Part shown: positions 8,790-17,700 of the stretch, piece by piece | Layout of the letters: every line of letters begins with the position of its first letter | Position numbering within the stretch: position 1 is the first letter of the stretch | Assembly (NCBI GenBank): GCA_964601085.1 | Contig: CAZRLN010000001.1 | Span: forward strand, 62,001 to 126,000 | Direction of reading: 5' to 3' | From: UBA1444 sp964601085 | Lineage (GTDB): Bacteria > Bacillota > Negativicutes > UBA1444 | Length of the DNA stretch: 64,000 bases | Made by a program: the position numbers and the translations under genes | Notes under the pieces: generated by a model | Seen by the model: the letters and a program-made list of their open reading frames with translations, nothing else | The model's database searches: none | Told to the model about the DNA's origin: nothing

Positions 8790-10160
8790 GTGAACTTGCG
8801 GGAAAAATCGTCGTCAAAGGCCGGGCTGTACTTGATGATTACCGTTTTACTTGTTCTTGCGGGCTTTGTTTGGTGGAAAGAGAGCAATGCCTTTGGTGTG
8901 ACGCATTCGAATCCGGCCGGAAAAAAAATGACGGCGTCCCGGAATCAGGTTGCGGGGGCCGGGGGAACGGAATCAGGTTCGGTCACGGATGTCATCAATG
9001 TGAAGTCGTTTGGCGCCCGCGGCGATGGGGAACACAACGATACGGCGGCGATCCAGGCCGCAATCGATGCCGCCGGAGGCAAAACAACAACCGTTTTCAT
9101 CCCGCCGGGAGAATATAAAATTGATGCGGTTCAGTCACTGACGCTAAAAAGCGGCACTACCCTGCAAATGACCCCGGACACCATCCTGCGCGTGATTCCC
9201 AATTCTGCACCGCGTTACGCCTTGATCACAGTGAACGGCGTAGAGAATGTCCGGATTCTCGGCGGTATTCTGATCGGCGACCGCAAGCAACACTTCGGCA
9301 TAACCGGCGAATGGGGCATGGGGATTCGCATTACCGGCGCGAAAAATATACTTGTTCAGGATACGACCTGCAATGAATTTTGGGGTGACGGGTTTTATAT
9401 CGGCGAAACGACGCCGGGCAAGCCAAGCGAAAATGTCCGCCTGGTGGGCATCAAGGCGGACCGGAACCGCCGTCAGGGATTGTCGCTGATCAGCGGGAAA
9501 AACATTGAGATTATCAACGCCGGTTTTACAAATACCAATGGAACGGCTCCGGCGGCAGGAATAGATATCGAACCCAACAACCCGCGTAATGTATTGGAAA
9601 ATATTATCATCCGGGATTTAACCACGGCTGGAAATCAAGGCGCGGGAATTATCATCAGCTCGGGAGCTTTGGCCGGCACGACGAATCCTGTCGGCATCCG
9701 AATCCTGAATCACCGGGATGAAGGCAGCGATCGCGGTATGCAGATTTCCACCAAAGGCATCATTTCCGGTGAGATCCTTATCGATCATCCGGAATGGAAT
9801 AACACCCGCCGGAATGCAATCGCCATCCAGGGGCATGATCATCGTTCTTTCCACATCCAGATCAATGCCGCCGCGATAACCGACGTGAATCAGAGCCTCC
9901 CGGGGGCAGCAATCGACATATACAGCTTTAAAGGTAGCAGTCCCAATGAAAATGGCGGGATCGGCAATGTCAGCGTCAACAGCCCGGTGATCGCCGATAC
10001 CAGGGTCAATCCCAAGACCATTGCAGCTTTCTATATTTGGGATATTCCCGGCCATCGGATTCGGCGGTTGTCAATCAGCAATCCGGTTTTAAAAGGAAAT
10101 TTGACGATGCTTTCTCTCCAAAATAATATTCATGAGTATGTGAACTATACGCAAAAATAG
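8790..10160 (+). CDS. Membrane-anchored right-handed beta-helix protein (pectate-lyase superfamily)
   Basis: GTG 8790 has GGAGG 8 nt upstream; the open frame runs further left but overlaps the glycosyltransferase. About 456 residues: a short basic start, one membrane helix (LYLMITVLLVLAGFVWW), a linker, then a Pectate_lyase_3-like opening VKSFGARGDGEHNDTAAIQAAID and many beta-helix coils (ENVRILGG, WGDGFYIG, RRQGLSLISGKNIEI). It is a clear paralogue of the two secreted proteins at 28.2 and 29.8 kb. In a polysaccharide locus with a predicted uronic acid, a lyase, hydrolase or epimerase acting on the nascent polymer is likely; catalytic residues could not be assigned. Confidence 0.82.
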   Translation: MNLREKSSSKAGLYLMITVLLVLAGFVWWKESNAFGVTHSNPAGKKMTASRNQVAGAGGTESGSVTDVINVKSFGARGDGEHNDTAAIQAAIDAAGGKTTTVFIPPGEYKIDAVQSLTLKSGTTLQMTPDTILRVIPNSAPRYALITVNGVENVRILGGILIGDRKQHFGITGEWGMGIRITGAKNILVQDTTCNEFWGDGFYIGETTPGKPSENVRLVGIKADRNRRQGLSLISGKNIEIINAGFTNTNGTAPAAGIDIEPNNPRNVLENIIIRDLTTAGNQGAGIIISSGALAGTTNPVGIRILNHRDEGSDRGMQISTKGIISGEILIDHPEWNNTRRNAIAIQGHDHRSFHIQINAAAITDVNQSLPGAAIDIYSFKGSSPNENGGIGNVSVNSPVIADTRVNPKTIAAFYIWDIPGHRIRRLSISNPVLKGNLTMLSLQNNIHEYVNYTQK

Positions 10161-10194
10161 TCGGATGCCTGAAGGAAAACCGGAGGTGTTATTT

Positions 10195-11478
10195 GTGAAC
10201 CGAAAGATTGGTGTTATTGGACTCGGGTACGTGGGATTGCCGATTGCCATCGCATTTGCCCGAAAATTCGATGGCGTGGTCGGCTTTGACATTAATCCTG
10301 CAAAAATCAACTCCTTGCGCCAGGGGGAAGACAACACCGGCGAAGTGGAAATCGCCGATTTGCGGTCCACTTCCTTGAAATTCACCAATGAGGTTCGGGA
10401 TCTGGAAGCAGTGGACTTTTTTGTAGTGGCGGTGCCGACGCCGATTGACGAAGCGAATTGCCCGGATCTCAGCGCGCTTGAAAGAGCTTCGGAAGTGGTT
10501 GGCAGTGTCCTGCGCCCCGGATCGGTAGTGGTTTACGAGTCGACTGTATATCCCGGAGTTACGGAGGAAATATGCGGTCCCATATTGGCCCGGGTATCCG
10601 GACTCAAGCAAGGGGTTGATTTCAAACTCGGATATTCCCCGGAACGAATCAGCCCGGGAGACAAAAAACACCGGCTGGAAAACATTGTTAAGGTTGTGTC
10701 CGGGGAAGATGAACAAACTTTAGATGTTATCGCCCAGGCCTATAATGCGATTGTTGACGCCGGAATTTATCGGGCTTCCAGTATCAAAGTGGCGGAAGCG
10801 GCGAAAGTCATCGAAAATACGCAGCGGGATCTTAATATTGCGTTGATGAACGAGTTGGCCATTATTTTCGAAAAGATGCGGATTTGTACGCGCGATGTCC
10901 TGGCGGCAGCCAATACGAAGTGGAACTTTCTTCCCTTTTCCCCGGGGCTTGTCGGTGGACACTGCATCGGCGTCGATCCTTATTATTTAACCTATAAGGC
11001 GGAAGAAATCGGCTACAGCCCCCAAGTCATCCTGGCCGGCAGACGAATTAACGACGGAATGGGCAAATATGTGGCCGAGCAGACCGTCAAAAAAATCGCC
11101 AAAGAACGGGTGGTGGTTTCGGATGCGAAAGTCGGGATTTTTGGCCTGACTTTCAAGGAGAATGTGCCGGATATCCGTAATAGTCGGGTCCCGGATATTG
11201 TGGATGAATTGCGAAGTTACGGAATTGAAGCGTTGGTGCATGACCCGGCGGCGGATAGAAAAGCCGCCATGTCCGAGTATGGAATCCTCCTTCGGGATTT
11301 GTCGGTGTTGCAACAATTGGATGCCATCATCATAGCGGTGGCCCATGAGGAATATGTAACCGCAGGCTTGCCGGCGTTTGTCGCTCGGCTAAAAAACCAA
11401 CAGGGAGTTGTCATGGACGTGAAGTCCATATTCAATCCTGAAAAGTTGCCAATGGGGGTGAGGTATTGGAGCCTGTAG
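10195..11478 (+). CDS. tviB: UDP-N-acetylhexosamine 6-dehydrogenase (TviB/WbpO type)
   Basis: 427 residues from GTG 10195, chosen because GGAGG lies 8 nt upstream and the product then starts directly with the NAD fold (KIGVIGLGYVGLPIA). VPTPIDEANCPDL matches the TviB/WbpO branch. The catalytic cysteine is in VGGHCIGVDPYYL. It oxidises C6 of UDP-GlcNAc (or UDP-GalNAc) to the uronic acid with 2 NAD+. With the following TviC-like epimerase it predicts UDP-GalNAcA as a precursor. Confidence 0.9.
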   Translation: MNRKIGVIGLGYVGLPIAIAFARKFDGVVGFDINPAKINSLRQGEDNTGEVEIADLRSTSLKFTNEVRDLEAVDFFVVAVPTPIDEANCPDLSALERASEVVGSVLRPGSVVVYESTVYPGVTEEICGPILARVSGLKQGVDFKLGYSPERISPGDKKHRLENIVKVVSGEDEQTLDVIAQAYNAIVDAGIYRASSIKVAEAAKVIENTQRDLNIALMNELAIIFEKMRICTRDVLAAANTKWNFLPFSPGLVGGHCIGVDPYYLTYKAEEIGYSPQVILAGRRINDGMGKYVAEQTVKKIAKERVVVSDAKVGIFGLTFKENVPDIRNSRVPDIVDELRSYGIEALVHDPAADRKAAMSEYGILLRDLSVLQQLDAIIIAVAHEEYVTAGLPAFVARLKNQQGVVMDVKSIFNPEKLPMGVRYWSL

Positions 11479-12518
11479 CAAGCGCATACGAAGTATTGCA
11501 GAAACAATTGCGGCATTCGCCCCGAAAGTGGCTTGTGACCGGAGTAGCCGGATTTATTGGATCCAATCTGTTGGAAAATCTGTTGTTGATGGACCAGATT
11601 GTTGTCGGCGTTGATAATTTTTCAACCGGCTTTCAGGAAAATATCGAAGATGTCCTGTCGAAGGTCGCTCCGGGACAGGCCGCCCGATTTTCCCTGATCA
11701 CGGGGGACATTCGAGATGATTCTCTCTGCAGGCAAGCTTGTCAGGGTATCGATATTGTGCTGCAGGAGGCGGCCCTGGGGTCTGTATCAAGATCCGTCGC
11801 CGATCCGGCGACGACTAACCAGAATAATGTCGACGGCTTTTTGAATATGTTGATCGCCGCCCGGGATGCAAAGGTAGCGAGATTTGTCTTCGCCTCCTCC
11901 AGTTCCGTATACGGGGACTGCACCGATCTTCCAAAAATTGAGGATCATATTGGAAAGCCACTTTCACCCTACGCGGTCACAAAATATTTGAATGAGTTAT
12001 ATGCAGGCGTTTTTGGCCGACTTTATGATTTTTCCTGTATCGGGCTGCGGTATTTCAATGTTTTTGGCCGGCGCCAAAACCCCAATGGCGCTTATGCCGC
12101 AGTCATTCCAAAATGGTTTAATAGCTTAATCCGGCGGGAAAAAACTTTCATCAACGGAGACGGAGCAACCAGCCGTGATTTTTGCTTTATCGATAATGTG
12201 GTCCAGGCGAACCTGCTGGCCGGTTGCACCGACAATCCGGCAGCAATCGGCCAAGTTTACAACATCGCCTGCGGTGAACGGACAACGCTCAACGAATTGC
12301 ATTCCATGATCCGAAAGCTGCTGGAAAACGCTAACCCGGATTATCTTTTCACAGAACCGGAGTATCGGGAGTTTCTGCCCGGCGATGTACGACATTCCCA
12401 TGCCGATATTGAAAAGGCCGTTCAGTTGCTTGGTTATTGTCCGACGCATATGGTTCAGGAAGGTTTGGCAAAAACCGCCGCGTGGTATTTGCAACACGGA
12501 ACGGGTTGCCCCAAATGA
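11466..12518 (+). CDS. tviC: UDP-GlcNAc(A) 4-epimerase (TviC/WbpP type)
   Basis: 350 residues, extended SDR. The opening KWLVTGVAGFIGSNLLENLL is characteristic of TviC/WbpP, followed by FASSSSVYGD and the catalytic YxxxK in SPYAVTKYLNELYA. It epimerises C4 of UDP-GlcNAc or UDP-GlcNAcA. TTG start overlaps the end of tviB by 13 nt, with GGGGTGAGG upstream, so the pair is translated together. Acting after TviB it would yield UDP-GalNAcA. Confidence 0.9.
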   Translation: MEPVASAYEVLQKQLRHSPRKWLVTGVAGFIGSNLLENLLLMDQIVVGVDNFSTGFQENIEDVLSKVAPGQAARFSLITGDIRDDSLCRQACQGIDIVLQEAALGSVSRSVADPATTNQNNVDGFLNMLIAARDAKVARFVFASSSSVYGDCTDLPKIEDHIGKPLSPYAVTKYLNELYAGVFGRLYDFSCIGLRYFNVFGRRQNPNGAYAAVIPKWFNSLIRREKTFINGDGATSRDFCFIDNVVQANLLAGCTDNPAAIGQVYNIACGERTTLNELHSMIRKLLENANPDYLFTEPEYREFLPGDVRHSHADIEKAVQLLGYCPTHMVQEGLAKTAAWYLQHGTGCPK

Positions 12519-12537
12519 ATTGATTGGGGGGTCTTCG

Positions 12538-13746
12538 ATGGCTAGAATTCTGGTGATTGGCGGAAATGTCCATTCCCTGGTCCTGTTTCGCGGCGATATG
12601 ATTCAACAAATGGTGGAGGACGGGAATGAGGTTTTTGCGATGGCGCCGGCGACGGATTTGGAAGGAGAAGCGGCAAACCTATTGACAAAACTTGTGGCGG
12701 AGAAGCTTCAAACGCTGGGTGTTCCTTATTTGCCGATTCCGCTGAATCGCACCGGTGTGAACCCTTTAAAAGATTTGCATACGATTTGTTGGCTTAGCCG
12801 AAAAATGAATGAAATAGAACCGGATGTCGTGTTGTCCTACACAATGAAACCGGTGATTTACGGTTCGATTGCCGCCCGTATGGCTGGCGTGCGAAACATT
12901 TTTTCGATGATTACCGGCCTGGGCTATGTGTTTACCGGTGACTCCCTTCGACAACGGGTGTTGGCGCGGATTGTCATTGTATTGTATAAACTGGCGTTGG
13001 GGTTCAATAAAAAGATCTATTTTATGAATCCGGATGATTATAACCTGTTTCGGCAGTTGAAAATTGTACCTGACGGGAAAAAGACGGTGATGATTAATGG
13101 TTCCGGAGTCAATGTGGAGCGTTATTCATTTAAGCCGCCGCAAACGGAGACGTTTATTTTCCTGATCATTGCCCGATTGCTTTGGGATAAGGGGGTTGGC
13201 GAGTTTGTCAGTGCGGCCCGGTTGTTGAAGGAAAAATATCCGGAAGTTCGCTGGCAAATCGTCGGTCCGTTTGACAATAATCCCAGCGCCATCCATCGGG
13301 AGGATGTGGCGAAGTGGCAGGCGGAAGGCTTGATAGAGTATATGGGGGCAACGGAGGATGTCCGTCCCTATCTGGAAAAGGCGAGTGTTTATGTGTTGCC
13401 GTCTTATCGTGAAGGGACGCCGCGATCCGTATTGGAAGCCATGGCAATGGGGCGTCCGGTTATTACGACAGATGCCCCGGGCTGCAGGGAGACCGTGATC
13501 GACGGGGTTAATGGTTTTTTGGTTCCGGTGCGTGACAAGGTCGCGTTAGCCGCGGCCATGGAAAAATTTATCATTGATAAAGAGCTTATGGCGGAAATGG
13601 GCAGAAAGGGACGGGAGATTGCGGAATCCCGCTATGATGTTCATAAAGTCAATCTTTCCATATTGCGACCGATGGAGTTGGATCAATTTCACGACAAAAG
13701 AAATGTTGCCCAGTGGAGTCCGGTCTCCAAATCATCCAAGGCTTGA
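12538..13746 (+). CDS. Family 4 glycosyltransferase (PglA/WbpU-like)
   Basis: 402 residues from ATG 12538 (GGGGGG 8 nt upstream); the open frame extends left over tviC but that part is not coding. The N-terminal half carries VLSYTMKPVIYGSIAARMAGV and FSMITGLGYVFTG, typical of transferases that add the second sugar onto a PglC product. The C-terminal half has LPSYREGTPRSVLEAMAMGRPVI. It lies directly before the initiating transferase, so it is a good candidate for the second step. Donor specificity is inference. Confidence 0.85.
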   Translation: MARILVIGGNVHSLVLFRGDMIQQMVEDGNEVFAMAPATDLEGEAANLLTKLVAEKLQTLGVPYLPIPLNRTGVNPLKDLHTICWLSRKMNEIEPDVVLSYTMKPVIYGSIAARMAGVRNIFSMITGLGYVFTGDSLRQRVLARIVIVLYKLALGFNKKIYFMNPDDYNLFRQLKIVPDGKKTVMINGSGVNVERYSFKPPQTETFIFLIIARLLWDKGVGEFVSAARLLKEKYPEVRWQIVGPFDNNPSAIHREDVAKWQAEGLIEYMGATEDVRPYLEKASVYVLPSYREGTPRSVLEAMAMGRPVITTDAPGCRETVIDGVNGFLVPVRDKVALAAAMEKFIIDKELMAEMGRKGREIAESRYDVHKVNLSILRPMELDQFHDKRNVAQWSPVSKSSKA

Positions 13747-13765
13747 TTGAGGCGGTGAGGTTCCT

Positions 13766-14368
13766 GTGAAACGGATGTTTGACCTGGTCGCTTCCGCGAC
13801 ACTGTTGATCTTTCTGTTACCCGTACTGGCCGTTATTGCCGTTTTGGTTCGGTGGCGGCTCGGTTCTCCTGTAATTTTCAGAGCGATTCGTCCCGGTCTG
13901 CATGGCAAGCCGTTTTGCATGTATAAGTTTCGGACCATGACGAATGCCCGTGATAAAGCAGGGCGTCTATTGCCGGATAAGGAAAGAATCAATCGATTGG
14001 GCGAGCTGTTGAGACGGTCGAGTTTGGATGAATTGCCTCAATTGGTAAATGTGATCAAAGGAGAAATGAGTCTGGTTGGCCCCCGGCCACTGGCGATGGA
14101 ATATCTGCCGCTTTACAATATGGAACAAGCTCGGCGGCATCACGTCAAACCCGGGATTACCGGCTGGGCCCAGGTCAATGGGCGAGCCACGATTTCCTGG
14201 ACCGAAAAGTTCAAATTGGATGTTTGGTATGTAGATAATCATTCCTTTTCGATCGATATGTTGATCTTGTTTCTGACGGTGAAGAATGTAGTTTTTCAAC
14301 ACGGCGTGTGCAACACTGGCGAAACAAAGTATGGCAATTTTTTGGGATCAAATTATAAGGATGGATGA
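13766..14368 (+). CDS. pglC: Initiating phosphosugar transferase (PglC-like)
   Basis: 200 residues: one N-terminal re-entrant helix (VASATLLIFLLPVLAVIAVLV), then the monotopic PGT core with MYKFRTMTNARD, LLRRSSLDELPQL, GEMSLVGPRPL, and KPGITGWAQVNGR. The small size is that of PglC, which links a bacillosamine-type phosphosugar to undecaprenyl phosphate. It fits with the PglF/E/D-like enzymes in the locus. GTG start, closely spaced. Confidence 0.92.
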   Translation: MKRMFDLVASATLLIFLLPVLAVIAVLVRWRLGSPVIFRAIRPGLHGKPFCMYKFRTMTNARDKAGRLLPDKERINRLGELLRRSSLDELPQLVNVIKGEMSLVGPRPLAMEYLPLYNMEQARRHHVKPGITGWAQVNGRATISWTEKFKLDVWYVDNHSFSIDMLILFLTVKNVVFQHGVCNTGETKYGNFLGSNYKDG

Positions 14369-14371
14369 GAA

Positions 14372-14944
14372 ATGTTTATCACGGCAGGGGATATTCGGTT
14401 GCGTCGGCCTGAACCCAAGGATGTGGACGAATTATATAGCTATCGTAATGACCCCGGAATTGTTGGCGCGTTATGCGGGTTTTCTAAAGGATACTCCCGG
14501 GCGGATATGTTGGATTGGGTCGAACGGCAACGCAAAAATCAGCAGGACCTTGTTTGGGTGATTGCTGATGCGGAAGACCGTTGCATTGGTCACTGCGGGT
14601 TATACAACATCGATTTCAGTGTTGGTACGGCTGAAGTCGCAATATGTATCGGCAAGGCTGATTTTCGAAAGGGGCAAAGCCGGGCCATTATGGAGGCGCT
14701 AAAAGAATATGGCTTTGGCTATCTGAATCTGCGGAAGATTCGGGGTGAAGTGCTTGGTACGAACAAATTGGCGATCAATTTCAACAAAAAATGCGGCATG
14801 AAAGAAGAAGGCATATTGCGCGAAGAGGAATATAGAGACGGACAGTATGTTGACGTGCATGTTTTTGGGTTGTACCGAAGGGACTGGAAGCCGATCTTGC
14901 CGGGAACTGACGAAAGTGGCCGAGTTTGTGAAACGAGGGGATGA
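14372..14944 (+). CDS. GNAT acetyltransferase (RimJ/RimL-like), first of a tandem pair
   Basis: 190 residues. GNAT fold typical of the RimJ/L and PseH groups: IRLRRPEPKDVDELYSYRNDPGI, WVIADAEDRCIGHCGLYNI, then the acetyl-CoA loop in DFRKGQSRAIMEAL (a weakened Q/RxxGxG/A motif) and NLRKIRGEVLGTN. About half its residues match the next gene, so the two arose by tandem duplication. In this setting an N- or O-acyltransferase on a sugar or its decoration is likely. Confidence 0.8.
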   Translation: MFITAGDIRLRRPEPKDVDELYSYRNDPGIVGALCGFSKGYSRADMLDWVERQRKNQQDLVWVIADAEDRCIGHCGLYNIDFSVGTAEVAICIGKADFRKGQSRAIMEALKEYGFGYLNLRKIRGEVLGTNKLAINFNKKCGMKEEGILREEEYRDGQYVDVHVFGLYRRDWKPILPGTDESGRVCETRG

Positions 14945-14949
14945 TCTTT

Positions 14950-15498
14950 TTGCTGATTGACAACGTCGTCCAGCTGCGGCGGCCTGAACCGGAAGATATT
15001 GAAGCGATGTATGACTACCGCAATGATCCTCGGATTGTCGCAACAATGGGGATGACTTCCCGCGGATTTGCCCGTGCCGACGTTGCCGAATGGATTGACT
15101 CCCATCGAAAGAATAGGGATGATCTCGTTTGGACGATTGCCGATTTGAATGATCGGTGTATTGGCCACTGTGGACTATACAAGATTAATCCCCGAAACGG
15201 AGTTGCGGTGATCGGTATTTGCATTGGCGATGTTGGCCTTTGGGGCAAGGGGATCGGGACAACCGTAATTGATGGCGTGGTTACGTATGCCTTTCAACAA
15301 ATGAATCTCCGGAAAATCAAGGCGGAAGTGCTCGCGACAAACATTTCAGCACGGAAGTTGTTCGATAAACTCGGTTTCAAGACTGAGGCGATTTTGCGGG
15401 AATACAAATATCGAAACGGACAATATCTGGATTTTCATGTTTTGAGTGTATTTAGAAATGAGTGGGCACAACGGTGCGAACAATGGCAGCCAGAATAA
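14950..15498 (+). CDS. GNAT acetyltransferase, second of a tandem pair
   Basis: About 182 residues from TTG 14950; ATG 14941 is also possible but sits against the GAGGGG ribosome site and overlaps the previous stop. Homologous along its length to the preceding protein (VQLRRPEPEDIEAMYDYRNDPRI, IGHCGLYKINP). The acetyl-CoA loop GLWGKGIGTTVIDGVV is more canonical here than in the first copy, so this may be the active member. Substrate unknown. Confidence 0.8.
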   Translation: MLIDNVVQLRRPEPEDIEAMYDYRNDPRIVATMGMTSRGFARADVAEWIDSHRKNRDDLVWTIADLNDRCIGHCGLYKINPRNGVAVIGICIGDVGLWGKGIGTTVIDGVVTYAFQQMNLRKIKAEVLATNISARKLFDKLGFKTEAILREYKYRNGQYLDFHVLSVFRNEWAQRCEQWQPE

Positions 15499-16568
15499 AA
15501 CCCTGGGAAGCTGGCAGCGAATTTCACTGGATGCCGCTGGCGCATGGTTCACGCAAACCCTATTATTTAACGGCGGCAAATCTCTATTCATGCGGCCGGT
15601 CGGCATTGGCGGGAATCCTTCAATACGGCAGGGAAGTTTTGGGTTGGAAACGTTTGTGGATTCCTTCCTATTACTGTCCGGAAGTTGTTGAGACGATATT
15701 CGCCACAGGAATTTCAGCAGAATTTTACTTTGACTCTCCAATGGATCAGGTTGTCGTTCCAAGGGATATTCTTCCTGGCGATGCAATCCTAATTGTCAAT
15801 TTTTTTGGCGTGAAAAGTCGGGAAGAGTATGAGGAAATTTTTCGATTGGAGATTCCGGTAATCGAAGATCATAGTCATGATCCCTGGAGTCTTTGGGTAA
15901 TGCAAAGCCAGGCCAGTTATCTGACTGCTTCGCTAAGGAAAACATTGCCAATTCCGGATGGCGGCGCGACTTGGTCGAATATCGGGTCGCATCTCCCGCC
16001 TCAACCAGCGCAGAAAGGTCAATCGAGCAACGTACCCGTTGAAAAAATTGAAGCAATGCTACTTAAAACCTTATATTTAGCCGGAAAGATTTCGGATAAG
16101 GAACGGTATCTCGAACTATTCAATTCCGCTAAACATAATCTTTGCCTTTCAACGGTTGATCAGCAGTGTGGCGAAGAACCGATCAGCGAACTTTCCAAAG
16201 GGATTTTGACCTCGTTTCCCTGGCGAGGTTGGCGCGCAAAACGGTTAGCGAATTACCGGCGTTTGCGACAACAGGTTCTGGAAAAATCGGGGATGAAAAT
16301 ATTGGAATCCAATGACCGGGATGTATGTCCTTTTATGATGACGGTGTTGTTTTCTACCCGAAAAAAACGGGATCAGATGAAAAAGAGATTAATTAAAAAT
16401 TCCATTTATCCTGCCATAATTTGGCCGATTGAAGAAAGTCATGCTTGGGCAAGCGAACGGGCAAAAATATTGTCAGGGCAAATACTGTCCATTCACTGCG
16501 ACGGCAGATACTCTCTGACCGATATGGACAAAATCGCTGCGATATTCAACCAAGGCATCGTTCCATAA
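15462..16568 (+). CDS. DegT-like PLP-fold protein of unknown function
   Basis: 368 residues; I do not recognise a named family. The layout recalls a divergent DegT/aspartate-aminotransferase fold: NLYSCGRSALAGILQYG, LWIPSYYCPEVVETIF, DAILIVNFFG, the VIEDHSHDPW that matches the PLP-ring Asp motif, and SLRKTLPIPDGG, where the lysine would hold PLP. It may aminate a sugar or bind a substrate without catalysis. GTG 15462 overlaps the previous gene; GTG 15474 or ATG 15483 are alternatives. Note the locus has a second, canonical DegT enzyme at 18819. Confidence 0.6.
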   Translation: MGTTVRTMAARIKPWEAGSEFHWMPLAHGSRKPYYLTAANLYSCGRSALAGILQYGREVLGWKRLWIPSYYCPEVVETIFATGISAEFYFDSPMDQVVVPRDILPGDAILIVNFFGVKSREEYEEIFRLEIPVIEDHSHDPWSLWVMQSQASYLTASLRKTLPIPDGGATWSNIGSHLPPQPAQKGQSSNVPVEKIEAMLLKTLYLAGKISDKERYLELFNSAKHNLCLSTVDQQCGEEPISELSKGILTSFPWRGWRAKRLANYRRLRQQVLEKSGMKILESNDRDVCPFMMTVLFSTRKKRDQMKKRLIKNSIYPAIIWPIEESHAWASERAKILSGQILSIHCDGRYSLTDMDKIAAIFNQGIVP

Positions 16569-16592
16569 ATTGAACCAACAAGGATGGGAATT

Positions 16593-17663
16593 ATGGAATT
16601 TTTTAAAATGCTGGACGCTTCCAACAGGGAGGAATATGAAACTTGGCTGCAGGTTTGGTCAGAGTGGCCGGCGCGCGAAGTGTTCGCGCACCCGGAATAT
16701 GTCAATCTGTTTGCCAGAAAATGTGATCGTTCGGTATGCGCCGTTCAGAAAAAAAGCGATGGATTGATCATCATGCCGATGATTATGCGACCAATTTCGG
16801 CGGAAATTTGGGCGGACGAGGAAAACCAGTCGTATGATATGGTTGCGCCTTATGGCTATGGTGGACCGTATGTGTCAGGGCAATATAACTTGCAAGAATT
16901 TTGGCGCCACTTCCTGCGATGGGCGACTGAGAGAGGAATTATCGCCGCGTTTTTTCGCTTTTCTCCGTTTGCGGCCGATATTTCCGGATTAATTGATTCA
17001 GTGGATGTTACCGGCGGAAATGTGATCCGGTCTCTGACCGAAGGAAAGGATGGAATCTGGAACGATTACAAGCATGCGGTTCGAACTTGTGTCCGATCGG
17101 CAGAAATGAACGAGGTTACAGTGGAATTTGATGAAACGGAAGAGCGATTGCCAAGTTTTATTCGCCTATATTACCAAACAATGCAACGATGCCATGCGGA
17201 TCGGCAATATTTTTTCCCAGTGGAATTTTTTCATCGAATCGTTGCGAATTTGCGGGGACAGTATTTCTTTGCCTTTGCAATGTTTCAGGGGAAAGAGATT
17301 GCCGGGAAATTGGTTTTGTATTCGCAAGAACATCTGTATCCGTTTCTCGGCGGAGCTGATGAACGATTTTTCAACTTAAATCCGAATCAACTTTTGGACA
17401 CCAGGATTTTTTACTGGGGAGTTGAAAACGGGAAAAAAAGTTGTGTTCTGGGTGGCGGTTATGACGGATACGATGGTGTTTTTCAGTATAAAAAAAAATT
17501 TGCTCCAACTGGTGTTGTCCCTTTTTCAGTAGGGAAACACATTCTTGATCCCACTGAATACAGAAAAATGTATGCAAAACGGCAAGAATATGAAATGAAA
17601 CAGGGGCGGAATTGGAACAATGAAGGGATCTTCTTTCCCGAGTACCGGTCAAAAAGCGATTGA
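16593..17663 (+). CDS. FemAB-like (GNAT-fold) acyl/aminoacyl transferase, copy 1
   Basis: About 356 residues from ATG 16593 (ATG 16584 abuts the AAGGA). The middle domain has the FemAB/Acetyltransf_6 pattern: IWNDYKHAVRTCVRSAEMNEV, then FIRLYYQTMQRCHADRQYFF and FYWGVENGKKSCVLGGGYDG. FemAB relatives move amino acids from aminoacyl-tRNA or other carriers to amine acceptors. With carrier proteins and an adenylation enzyme in the same locus, transfer of an acyl or aminoacyl group to an amino sugar is a reasonable inference. Strongly similar to the next gene. Confidence 0.8.
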   Translation: MEFFKMLDASNREEYETWLQVWSEWPAREVFAHPEYVNLFARKCDRSVCAVQKKSDGLIIMPMIMRPISAEIWADEENQSYDMVAPYGYGGPYVSGQYNLQEFWRHFLRWATERGIIAAFFRFSPFAADISGLIDSVDVTGGNVIRSLTEGKDGIWNDYKHAVRTCVRSAEMNEVTVEFDETEERLPSFIRLYYQTMQRCHADRQYFFPVEFFHRIVANLRGQYFFAFAMFQGKEIAGKLVLYSQEHLYPFLGGADERFFNLNPNQLLDTRIFYWGVENGKKSCVLGGGYDGYDGVFQYKKKFAPTGVVPFSVGKHILDPTEYRKMYAKRQEYEMKQGRNWNNEGIFFPEYRSKSD

Positions 17664-17700
17664 TACAGGAATGTGGACCGTCGATGGAGGCTGTGCAAAT

